Source: JBILCM01 sp044353165 (GTDB lineage: Bacteria > Bacillota > Bacilli > Paenibacillales > YIM-B00363). From it: a stretch of DNA of 60,159 nt. Made by a program: the position numbers and the translations under genes. Of this stretch, positions 34,640 through 42,289 are shown in pieces (position 1 is the stretch's first letter; every line of letters begins with the position of its first letter). Below the pieces are notes generated by a model. That model was not told the origin of the DNA and ran no database searches. It was given only the letters and a program-made list of their open reading frames with translations. The stretch lies in the NCBI GenBank assembly GCA_044353165.1, contig JBILCM010000006.1, positions 1 through 60,159 on the forward strand. The letters are read 5' to 3'.

Positions 34640-35184
34640 TCATGCACACCACCTTTTTGATAATGACTCAAGGATGTCTGTAGTTGTTGTCTTGCTCGGA
34701 ACAAATATGATTTTACGGTGTTTAACGGCAATCCGAGCGAATCAGCAATTTCGGTATACGAGAAGTCTTGCAAATAGCGTAAAACAACGACCGTTCGATG
34801 ATGTTCCGGCAAGTCGTGAATGGCATTACGGATGTCTTGCGCTGTGTAAGAAGCAACTACAGCTTGTTCGACAAGATCATTCGTAGCGAACGTCATGTGA
34901 TGTTCATCAATGGATACAGAAGGTTTCGTTCTTCTAAACTTATCGATGCAGATGTTCGTAACGATACGCTGCACCCAAGTCTTGAACTGTGCCTTCTCTT
35001 CGTAGGCATTTATTTTCGTATAAATTCGAATCAATGCTTCTTGGGAGGCGTCCATCGCATCGTGTTCATTGTTTAGAATATAAAAAGCTGTTCGGTATAC
35101 AAATTGCTCGATTTCTCGAAGAAGCATAATGAGGGCGTCGCGATCACCCGATTGAGCAGCTTTAACGAGACCTGGATCCGGCAA
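34636..35184 (-). CDS. ECF-type RNA polymerase sigma factor
   Basis: A 182-residue extracytoplasmic-function sigma factor. Region 2 contains the core-binding NNEHDAMDASQEALIRIYTKI and the -10 reading helix FKTWVQRIVTNICIDKFRR; region 4 contains the helix-turn-helix DFSYTEIADSLGLPLNTVKSYLFRARQQL. It resembles the SigW/SigV group of Bacillus. The start is TTG, 8 nt after AAGGGGG. It is coupled to the anti-sigma gene and preceded by an ECF-type promoter, so the pair is probably autoregulated. Confidence 0.9.
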   Translation of the reverse strand: MPDPGLVKAAQSGDRDALIMLLREIEQFVYRTAFYILNNEHDAMDASQEALIRIYTKINAYEEKAQFKTWVQRIVTNICIDKFRRTKPSVSIDEHHMTFATNDLVEQAVVASYTAQDIRNAIHDLPEHHRTVVVLRYLQDFSYTEIADSLGLPLNTVKSYLFRARQQLQTSLSHYQKGGVHE

Positions 35185-35214
35185 GATGGGTTCCCCCTTC
35201 CTTGTATCTCCATA

Positions 35215-35241
35215 GACGGAACAGTAAATTCATATGTTGCA
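35215..35241 (-). promoter_or_regulatory. ECF-type promoter of the sigma/anti-sigma operon
   Basis: On the minus strand TGCAAC (35236-35241), 17 nt, CGTC (35215-35218), matching the TGmAAC-N16/17-CGTC type recognised by SigV/SigW-like factors. It lies about 30 nt before the TTG start. Confidence 0.65.
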
Positions 35242-35341
35242 GTTCCCCCTCAATTCCGTTCAGTTTGTACATCCATCATATTCATTTCATTCGCAATTTG
35301 AAAGATATTTTGTTACATTAGGATCAATTGAAAGAAATGAG

Positions 35342-36490
35342 ATGAAGATGATGAAAATTATTGTCGCTCCAGATTCGTTCAAAGGCAGCCTGTCCTCAGA
35401 AGAAGCTGCATCCGCGATCGAAAGGGGAATACGCCGTTATTTACCCTATGCAGATATTGTTAAAATCCCGATTGCCGATGGCGGTGAAGGAACACTCGAC
35501 AGCCTGCTTGCAGCCGCAAAGGGCGAAAGAATGGATGTGCATGTCACCGGTCCTTTGGGGGAATGCATACAATCGGAGTATGGCCTATTAACGGAAGGAC
35601 ATGTGGCTGTCATTGAAATGGCAAAGACATCGGGACTTTGTTTGGTTGACGAATCTCAACGCAATCCAGCCATAACAACGACATATGGAACGGGTGAACT
35701 TATAAAACATGCACTGGATCAAGGTTGTCGAGAATTTATTATTGCAATCGGAGGTAGCGCAACCAATGATGGTGGTGCCGGCATGTTACAAGCTTTAGGG
35801 TTGCGCTTGCTGGATCACAACGGTAATGAAGTCGCCTTCGGTGGGGGAGCGCTTGGAAAAATAGAACGAATTGATTTCTCAGCATGGGATTCCCGCATCG
35901 CCGAAGCCCGATTTGTTCTGGCTACGGACGTTGAGAACCCTCTGCTTGGATCCGAAGGGGCAACACGTGTTTTCGGACCTCAGAAAGGTGCCTCCCCTGA
36001 TCAAGTGGATGATCTCGAGCAACAGATGTCTTCTTGGGCAGACCTCGTTGAACAAGCTACAGGGATCCGTATGCATGACCTGCCTGGCGCTGGCGCTGCT
36101 GGGGGCATTGGCGGCGCATTCCAAGCTTTCTTTCCCGTCACTACGCAACGCGGCATCGATGTGGTCATTGCGCATACCCAACTGCGCAAAGAACTTCTTG
36201 ATGCGGATCTCGTGATTACAGGCGAGGGCCGCATCGACCACCAGACTGCATCTGGCAAAACACCGATGGGCATTGCCCAAGAAGCAAAGAAAGCGGGTGT
36301 CCCCACCGTCGCACTCGCAGGATCTGTTGGACAGGGGATTGAGCCGCTTTATGCGCATGGCTTAGGTGCTGTCTGGTCGATCGTGAACTCTCCGATGACA
36401 TTACATGAGGCGATGCGGGAAGCGGCACCATTGATGGAACAAGCGGCCGAGCAAATGTTGCGGACCTTGTCGTTGTCGAAAAAAAAGTAA
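35342..36490 (+). CDS. glxK: Glycerate kinase
   Basis: A 382-residue glycerate 2-kinase of the GlxK/GarK type, which phosphorylates D-glycerate and feeds glycolysis. The family start KIIVAPDSFKGSLSSEEAA is followed by IPIADGGEGTLDSLLAA and VFGPQKGASPDQV; GAGAAGGIGGAFQAF and TGEGRIDHQTASGKTP lie in the C-terminal half. Three ATGs at 35342, 35348 and 35351 are possible starts; the third gives the usual family N-terminus. It converges on comEC with an 11-nt gap. No linked glyoxylate or tartronate genes are present. Confidence 0.92.
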   Translation: MKMMKIIVAPDSFKGSLSSEEAASAIERGIRRYLPYADIVKIPIADGGEGTLDSLLAAAKGERMDVHVTGPLGECIQSEYGLLTEGHVAVIEMAKTSGLCLVDESQRNPAITTTYGTGELIKHALDQGCREFIIAIGGSATNDGGAGMLQALGLRLLDHNGNEVAFGGGALGKIERIDFSAWDSRIAEARFVLATDVENPLLGSEGATRVFGPQKGASPDQVDDLEQQMSSWADLVEQATGIRMHDLPGAGAAGGIGGAFQAFFPVTTQRGIDVVIAHTQLRKELLDADLVITGEGRIDHQTASGKTPMGIAQEAKKAGVPTVALAGSVGQGIEPLYAHGLGAVWSIVNSPMTLHEAMREAAPLMEQAAEQMLRTLSLSKKK

Positions 36491-36501
36491 AACTTCGTTT
36501 G

Positions 36502-38976
36502 CTAGTGGTCCGTCGTTGTAGGACGTTTCGTCCTGACTTGAAATTGGCCGGGCGTGATTCGAAATTGCACTTCGCCATGCAGATCAGTTCGATATGTCAT
36601 GATTTGTTGTGACATCAGTCGTTGTGTAATTGTCGGATGGGGATGCCCATACACATTGTTTCGGCCAGCGGATATTACGCCAATGCCTGGTTTCCATGCG
36701 TCAATCCATGCCCCAGAAGTTGAATTCTTGCTTCCGTGGTGTGCAATTTTCATTACATCAACAGGCACTCCATCCGTGATTGTTGCCGATGAAACACGCG
36801 ATAAAATTTGTGCTTCCTGTTTCGCGCTAATATCGCCCGTGAATAAGAACGTCCGTGAAAAAATGGACATCAGCAAAACCAATGAAGCTTTATTTTGTTC
36901 TTTTAATGCGATCACTTGGCGTCCTTGGGTGCCTGATTGGATGATGTGAATGGTTGTATTTGAATCGATTTGCAAGGTTGAACCTGAATCAATGATGGAC
37001 AACGGAATTTGTTTTGCGATGGCTGTTCGAAAAAATTGGGATGCCGTATCGCTCGGCTTTACCGTACCATTAAAAAACACGTGTCGAATCGGAATTTCTT
37101 CGATGACGGCTTGCAACCCGCCGATATGATCCGTATCTTGGTGTGAGAGAAATAAAGCATCGAGGGTACGCACACCTCTTTTCTTTAACAACGGCACCAA
37201 TACATCTTTACCAACCTCGTAAGGATCCCGACGCAGTTTCCACTGATCTTCTGTTTTTTGAAACCGCAATGTTCCACCACCATCAATCAACAGATGCTGA
37301 CCGCTGGGGGACCGAATGAGGATGGCATCCCCTTGGCCCACATCCAAGAACGAAATTACGGCGGAACTACGCTCGCCCCAATTCAATGGATAAGCATAAG
37401 CCAGTATAAAGGCGAAGATAATAAAACCGCTTCCAAGCACCACATAACGGATGAGAACCTTCCATTTCATGCGTTCATAATTCGCCCATAAAATTCCAAA
37501 CAGCACCAAATAATAAGCACCTATCCACCATAAGGGAGGTGTTGCCCATATCAGAAACATCCCTTCGATCTGATTCAACAGATCTACCGTCTCAAAGCTG
37601 AATACCACAATCCATTGCACAAGAGAAGACAACCCATCCGCGAAAGGGAAAAAGATGTATGAGACAATGATCGCAATTGCACCCAAAGGAAGGATCACGA
37701 AACTATAGAGTGGTACCATGACAAGATTCGCAATGAATGACAACAATGAAAATCCGTTAAAATAATAAATGGTAAGCGGAAAGGAAACGAGTTGAGCCGA
37801 TAACGTTACGGCGATTGCAGTGTTTACTACGCGAGATTGGATCGGAATCATCGCGGTCAACCAAGGGACACTTCTTATGATTCCTGCTGTCACCGCGAAC
37901 GAAAGTTGAAAACTTACATTATACAAATAGTAAGGATTCCAAATCAACATCAGCACCGCTGTACATGCCAATACGTGTAATCCGTCTTGCAGCACATGGC
38001 GTTTGGCTAGATACAATGCGATAACGGCCATCATTCCCGCTCGTACGACTGAAGGTGACGCTCCAGTGAACACCACATAGATGGGCACTGCAATCATCGT
38101 TAACATTAGACGTTGCTCACGTGTGATAGGGACCCTCCGCAACAACCAGAGAATCGCACCCACATAGAGCCCCACATGCAACCCGGAAATGGCCAAGATG
38201 TGTGTTAATCCAATCTGAGAGAATGCATCATACGATTGTGGATCGAGATCATCTCGAACTCCAAGTAACAATCCCTTCATAAAACCCGAGACGGGTTGAC
38301 TAAATAGAGTATCCACTCGAGCCGATAGTTTGTCACGCAACCTGTCAACGTGGGCGAGTCCCTGATGGATCGTCCATGGCTCGATTGGTTTTGTCTTTAC
38401 ATTACCGGCGCCCTTGACATGTAACGTCCAATGAATATGCTGCTTGTACAAATAATCCCGATAGTCGAAAGCGCCGAAATTTGTTGCATGCATAGGCGCT
38501 TTCAGTACGCCGGCCAACACCATTTGCTCGCCCCTGCTCCATTCTTTAACTATTCCTATCTCCGCGGGGGTTGTGAGCTTGAGGAAGACTCGAACCTTCT
38601 CACCGAAGGTATCCATTGTCTTTGCCTCCCAACTTGCCGCGGTAGACCGCAGGTCAAACACAACTAGGTCTCCATCGATGACAGGATGAGTTACGATCAT
38701 GCCGTGTAATCGCATCGATTGCTCTATTCCCTCTGCGAATGGGAAGTGGGTGGTGTTCCCGATTTCATGTTGTTCATACCACGCGGCCCCTAGCGCGAAG
38801 GATAGGATCAAACCTACGATGAATGGCCAATCTTGGCGGCGAAACAAAGCCATCCCTGAGATCAACAACATGCCAAATAATAAGACGGCGAAGGCAATCC
38901 CTTGCCAACTTACAGTTCCCGCCACCGCCATTCCTGTCACAAAGCAAATGGCGGTCCACAACAACGTTCGCCTCAA
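36502..38976 (-). CDS. comEC: DNA uptake channel protein ComEC/Rec2
   Basis: An 824-residue membrane protein that carries single-stranded DNA into the cytoplasm during natural transformation. Order of parts: N-terminal membrane segments (1-65), an OB-like external domain, the competence membrane domain with FMKGLLLGVRDDL and LTHILAISGLHVGLYVG, and a C-terminal metallo-beta-lactamase-like domain with FLSHQDTDHIGG, LLIDGG and KIAHHGSKNS. The start is TTG, 8 nt after GAGGAG. The gene is complete and intact, which suggests retained competence. A terminator separates it from comEB upstream. Confidence 0.95.
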   Translation of the reverse strand: MRRTLLWTAICFVTGMAVAGTVSWQGIAFAVLLFGMLLISGMALFRRQDWPFIVGLILSFALGAAWYEQHEIGNTTHFPFAEGIEQSMRLHGMIVTHPVIDGDLVVFDLRSTAASWEAKTMDTFGEKVRVFLKLTTPAEIGIVKEWSRGEQMVLAGVLKAPMHATNFGAFDYRDYLYKQHIHWTLHVKGAGNVKTKPIEPWTIHQGLAHVDRLRDKLSARVDTLFSQPVSGFMKGLLLGVRDDLDPQSYDAFSQIGLTHILAISGLHVGLYVGAILWLLRRVPITREQRLMLTMIAVPIYVVFTGASPSVVRAGMMAVIALYLAKRHVLQDGLHVLACTAVLMLIWNPYYLYNVSFQLSFAVTAGIIRSVPWLTAMIPIQSRVVNTAIAVTLSAQLVSFPLTIYYFNGFSLLSFIANLVMVPLYSFVILPLGAIAIIVSYIFFPFADGLSSLVQWIVVFSFETVDLLNQIEGMFLIWATPPLWWIGAYYLVLFGILWANYERMKWKVLIRYVVLGSGFIIFAFILAYAYPLNWGERSSAVISFLDVGQGDAILIRSPSGQHLLIDGGGTLRFQKTEDQWKLRRDPYEVGKDVLVPLLKKRGVRTLDALFLSHQDTDHIGGLQAVIEEIPIRHVFFNGTVKPSDTASQFFRTAIAKQIPLSIIDSGSTLQIDSNTTIHIIQSGTQGRQVIALKEQNKASLVLLMSIFSRTFLFTGDISAKQEAQILSRVSSATITDGVPVDVMKIAHHGSKNSTSGAWIDAWKPGIGVISAGRNNVYGHPHPTITQRLMSQQIMTYRTDLHGEVQFRITPGQFQVRTKRPTTTDH

Positions 38977-38993
38977 TCCATCATCTCCTCAAC

Positions 38994-39028
38994 AAAAAAA
39001 CCGCTCACCCCTAACGGAGAGAGCGGCT
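38994..39028 (-). terminator. Terminator between comEB and comEC
   Basis: Arms CCGCTC (39001-39006) and GAGCGG (39021-39026). On the minus strand seven T follow. It uncouples comEC from the genes upstream, unless readthrough occurs. Confidence 0.75.
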
Positions 39029-39078
39029 CATGTGCTTCATGGCCTCAATAATATTCCATTCCCCTATTGCTCCTGCGA

Positions 39079-39570
39079 TTATTCAGTCCCAATCGGTGGT
39101 GTATACGGTGTCATCTGTCGGAATTGGATGCCTAGTTGTGTCATCAGACGTTCTACCTTCTCGCTGTCTTTCAAATAAGAACGATGGTAGACAATTTCTT
39201 TCACACCGCTGTTAGCCAGCATATTCGCGCACGTCCAACATGGTTGATCCGTGACATATACTGTCGCGCCTTCCCGATCATGAAGATCGGTGAACAATAA
39301 TAAATTCTGCTCCGCATGAATGGTTCTTACACAGCGTTGCTTCTTTACGAATTGCTCGTTACCGTCGCTCGTCACAAGCTCAAACTCTTCAACGATCATG
39401 CAACCCGCCTCAGAACAGTCCTGAGCACCCATCGGCGCACCGTTATAAGCTGTGCCTAATAATTTCTTCTTCTTGACGAGCACAGCGCCTACGCGACGAC
39501 GAGAACATTGGGAACGCGTTGCTGCCATGTACGCGATATCTAGAAAATAAGTGTCCCAGTCTTTACGCAT
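39079..39570 (-). CDS. comEB: ComEB, dCMP deaminase-like protein
   Basis: A 163-residue deoxycytidylate-deaminase-family protein. Zinc ligands are H85 in the catalytic HAE (with E87) and C111/C114 in PCWTC; a further set of cysteines (C22, C52, C57, C80) is typical of dCMP deaminases with a second zinc. ComEB lies between comEA and comEC in Bacillus and has been linked to polar placement of the uptake machinery. Here its order relative to comEC is kept, while metY lies on the comEA side. Confidence 0.92.
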   Translation of the reverse strand: MRKDWDTYFLDIAYMAATRSQCSRRRVGAVLVKKKKLLGTAYNGAPMGAQDCSEAGCMIVEEFELVTSDGNEQFVKKQRCVRTIHAEQNLLLFTDLHDREGATVYVTDQPCWTCANMLANSGVKEIVYHRSYLKDSEKVERLMTQLGIQFRQMTPYTPPIGTE

Positions 39571-39579
39571 CGTACAGGG

Positions 39580-40872
39580 TTACTTCTGACTCGCGTCAAG
39601 CGCTTGTTCGAGATCTGCAATAATGTCGACGATGCCTTCCGTACCTACAGACAACCGAACCATCCCCGGCGTAACACCCGTTGATGCGAGTTCTTCACCC
39701 ACCAATTGGGAGTGGGTTGTACTTGCGGGATGGATAATGAGTGATTTCGAATCCCCTACATTGGCAAGGTGTGAGAACAATTTGACTGCATTGATTAGTT
39801 TTTTACCCGCTTCAATGCCACCCTTCACTTCGAATGTGAGGATAGCGCCTTGACCTCTTGGCATATATTGTTGCGCAAGGGAATAGGAAGGGTGATTTGA
39901 CAAACCGGCGTAGTTTACGCTAACCACCGCGGCATGGTTTTGTAAATATTGAGCTACAGCCAAAGCGTTGGAGCTGTGCCGCTCCATTCGAAGGTGCAAT
40001 GTCTCCAGTCCTTGAAGGAGCATGAATGCATTGAAAGGCGACAAGGCTGCACCCATGTCACGTAACAATTGAACTCGTGCTTTAATAATATAAGCTATCG
40101 GTCCGACTGCATCCGTGTAAACGACACCATGATAACTTGGGTCAGGTTCTGTCATGTCTGGAAATTTACCGCTCGCTTTCCAATCAAACTTACCGCTGTC
40201 AACAATAATACCGCCAATAGATGTCCCATGTCCGCCAATAAACTTCGTTGCAGAATGCACAACGATGTCAGCACCGTGCTCAATCGGACGAAGTAAATAA
40301 GGACTTGGCAAAGTATTATCCACGATCAGGGGAATACCATGTTCGTGCGCAATATTCGCGATAGCGCGTATGTCGATCACATCACCGCGCGGATTCCCAA
40401 TCGATTCCACATAGAGTGCCTTTGTTCGTTCAGTGATCGCAGCGCGGAACGATTCGGGATTGGCGGGATCAACAAAATGAACTTTGATGCCAATTTTTGG
40501 CAATGTTGTCGAAAACAAGTTGTAAGTTCCACCGTACAAACTTGATGCGGATACGATCTCATCCCCTGCACCAGCGATGTTCAGAATTGAGTATGTAATG
40601 GCTGATTGTCCTGATGCTACGGCTAAAGCAGCAGGCGCACCCTCCATTGCGGCAATTCTTTTCTCAAAAACATCTGTGGTAGGGTTCATGATGCGTGTGT
40701 ATATGTTACCAAATTCCCTTAATCCAAACAGATTTGCAGCATGCTCTGCATCACGGAAACCATAAGATGTGGTTTGGTACAGCGGCACTGCTCGCGACAT
40801 GGTCGTCGGGTCCAATGCTTGTCCTGCGTGAACTGCAAGTGTGTCTAACGACCATGAGTTGGGGTCGGTCAC
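39580..40872 (-). CDS. metY: O-acetylhomoserine sulfhydrylase (MetY type)
   Basis: A 430-residue PLP enzyme of the Cys/Met metabolism family that makes homocysteine or cysteine from O-acetylhomoserine or O-acetylserine and sulfide. The PLP lysine is K210 in VHSATKFIGGHG; the start WSLDTLAVHAGQALDPTT and the length of about 430 favour MetY over MetB/MetC. The start is GTG with GGAGGG 6 nt upstream. It lies between comEA and comEB on the same strand, 9 nt before comEB, so comEB is probably expressed with it. No S-box leader was found upstream. Confidence 0.9.
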   Translation of the reverse strand: MTDPNSWSLDTLAVHAGQALDPTTMSRAVPLYQTTSYGFRDAEHAANLFGLREFGNIYTRIMNPTTDVFEKRIAAMEGAPAALAVASGQSAITYSILNIAGAGDEIVSASSLYGGTYNLFSTTLPKIGIKVHFVDPANPESFRAAITERTKALYVESIGNPRGDVIDIRAIANIAHEHGIPLIVDNTLPSPYLLRPIEHGADIVVHSATKFIGGHGTSIGGIIVDSGKFDWKASGKFPDMTEPDPSYHGVVYTDAVGPIAYIIKARVQLLRDMGAALSPFNAFMLLQGLETLHLRMERHSSNALAVAQYLQNHAAVVSVNYAGLSNHPSYSLAQQYMPRGQGAILTFEVKGGIEAGKKLINAVKLFSHLANVGDSKSLIIHPASTTHSQLVGEELASTGVTPGMVRLSVGTEGIVDIIADLEQALDASQK

Positions 40873-40947
40873 GAAAATCCCTCCTGATATGATAGATAAA
40901 TTCAATTTCACATGAATTTTCTCATATTCTTTATCGAAAGAAAAGTG

Positions 40948-41337
40948 TTATTCCAGTTTAATTTTACTTTTGATCTTTGCATAAATGCCATCCCCAATTC
41001 CCTTGACTTGTTTTACATCCTCAAGTTTTTGGAACGTTCCATGCACCTTCCGATAATCGATAATCGCTTGTGCTTTCGCGGGACCAATGAATGGCAATAA
41101 TTCCAATTCACTTGCGGTTGCAAGATTTATATTCAACCGGTCCGTTATTTGTTCTGGTGAAGTTAACTGAGTTGGTGCAATTTGCTCCGTTGCATCCAAC
41201 CATGCAGCAACCTGATCATTCACGTCGTACCATTCACCGGCTATGGTTTGGTTGCGTTCAAGATGATTAGCTAAAAAACTTGCGAAAATTGCTGCTAACA
41301 GCAACGGGATGAAGATAAGTAACGTTCGCAAAGACAT
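40948..41337 (-). CDS. comEA: Competence DNA receptor ComEA, short form
   Basis: A 129-residue membrane-anchored DNA-binding protein. The anchor is at about 5-23, a linker follows, and the C-terminal double helix-hairpin-helix domain (69-125) includes ELELLPFIGPAKAQAII and VKQVKGIGDGIYAKI. ComEA of B. subtilis is about 205 residues and has an SLBB domain before the helix-hairpin-helix part; that domain is absent here. ATG at 41337 follows AAGGAG at 12 nt; upstream extension would put residues before the anchor. It is divergent from comER, as in Bacillus. Confidence 0.9.
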   Translation of the reverse strand: MSLRTLLIFIPLLLAAIFASFLANHLERNQTIAGEWYDVNDQVAAWLDATEQIAPTQLTSPEQITDRLNINLATASELELLPFIGPAKAQAIIDYRKVHGTFQKLEDVKQVKGIGDGIYAKIKSKIKLE

Positions 41338-41453
41338 GTTCGGTAGCAACTCCTTACTTGAATCTGTCGCGGACATTAGACGCATAGGACAACAACGCAT
41401 CGCCATATAAATAAACATACACCCAAGTTACTCCACAGAAGGAAGGGAACCAT

Positions 41454-42281
41454 ATGAACGTTGGTTTTATAGGGACGGGAAACATGGGAACGATGTTGAT
41501 TGAGTCATTCATCCGCTCACGTGCATTAGAGCCAAATCAAATTTTCATTTCGAATCGAACGGTTGAGAAAGCTATCCAGCTCGCCAAGGCCCAGCCAGGC
41601 ATAAAGGCTGTATCAACAAATACGGAAGTTGCGGAAAAATGTGATGTTTTGTTTTTGTGCGTAAGACCGACGCAGTTTAGGAATGTGATCGATGATATTC
41701 ATCCGGTTGTTACCGCCGAACAGTTGATTGTTTCCATCACAAGCCCTGTATCCATCCGCCTCTTAGAGGATCATTTGCCTAGTAAGATTGCAAAAGTCAT
41801 CCCGAGCGTCACCAATTACATGAGTAGTGGCGCGACACTAGCCATGTATGGTTCCCGTATGTCCAAAGCGGATATAGATTGGATGCAGAACCTGTTACAG
41901 CACATTTCTAAACCGATTCGTGTCTCGGAACAATTCACACGCATCTCATCCGATTTATCAAGCTGCGGTCCCGCATTCATTGCATTTATTTTAGAAAAAT
42001 TTGTTCGGGCAGCCGTTAACATGACGGATCTTCCTCAGCTTGAGGCAAACCAACTCGCCGCAGAGATGATTCTCGGGACAGGTTTGCTCTTGACCACCGG
42101 GGGATTTACACTCGAAACATTGCGAAATAAAGTCACAGTCCCCGGCGGCATTACTGCAGAAGGTCTGCAAATTCTTGCCGTTGATCTGGATCAAACGTTC
42201 GAACGATTAATTCGGACGACACATCAAAAATTTGATGCAGAATTGGAGAAAGTCGAAGGAGTGTTCCTCAATCCAACGTAA
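41454..42281 (+). CDS. comER: ComER, pyrroline-5-carboxylate-reductase-like protein
   Basis: A 275-residue member of the P5CR family. The NAD(P)-binding start is VGFIGTGNMGTMLIESFI; the C-terminal helical domain includes SCGPAFIAFILEKFV and NKVTVPGGITAEGLQ. In Bacillus comER is divergent from comEA and has been linked to sporulation and biofilm entry rather than competence itself. AAGGAAGGGAA precedes the ATG. It converges on leuS with an 8-nt gap. Confidence 0.92.
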   Translation: MNVGFIGTGNMGTMLIESFIRSRALEPNQIFISNRTVEKAIQLAKAQPGIKAVSTNTEVAEKCDVLFLCVRPTQFRNVIDDIHPVVTAEQLIVSITSPVSIRLLEDHLPSKIAKVIPSVTNYMSSGATLAMYGSRMSKADIDWMQNLLQHISKPIRVSEQFTRISSDLSSCGPAFIAFILEKFVRAAVNMTDLPQLEANQLAAEMILGTGLLLTTGGFTLETLRNKVTVPGGITAEGLQILAVDLDQTFERLIRTTHQKFDAELEKVEGVFLNPT

Positions 42282-42289
42282 TGCGCAGT

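Noticed and set aside
35879..36578. Minus-strand frames of 100 to 160 codons opposite glycerate kinase
   Set aside because: The sense strand encodes a complete glycerate kinase; the antisense frames lack starts with ribosome binding sites.
38699..39178. 159-codon plus-strand frame opposite the comEC start and comEB end
   Set aside because: It crosses a terminator hairpin and two real genes and has no family features.
40873..40947. S-box (SAM) riboswitch before metY
   Set aside because: Only 75 nt separate comEA and metY; no S-box core, kink-turn or terminator was visible.
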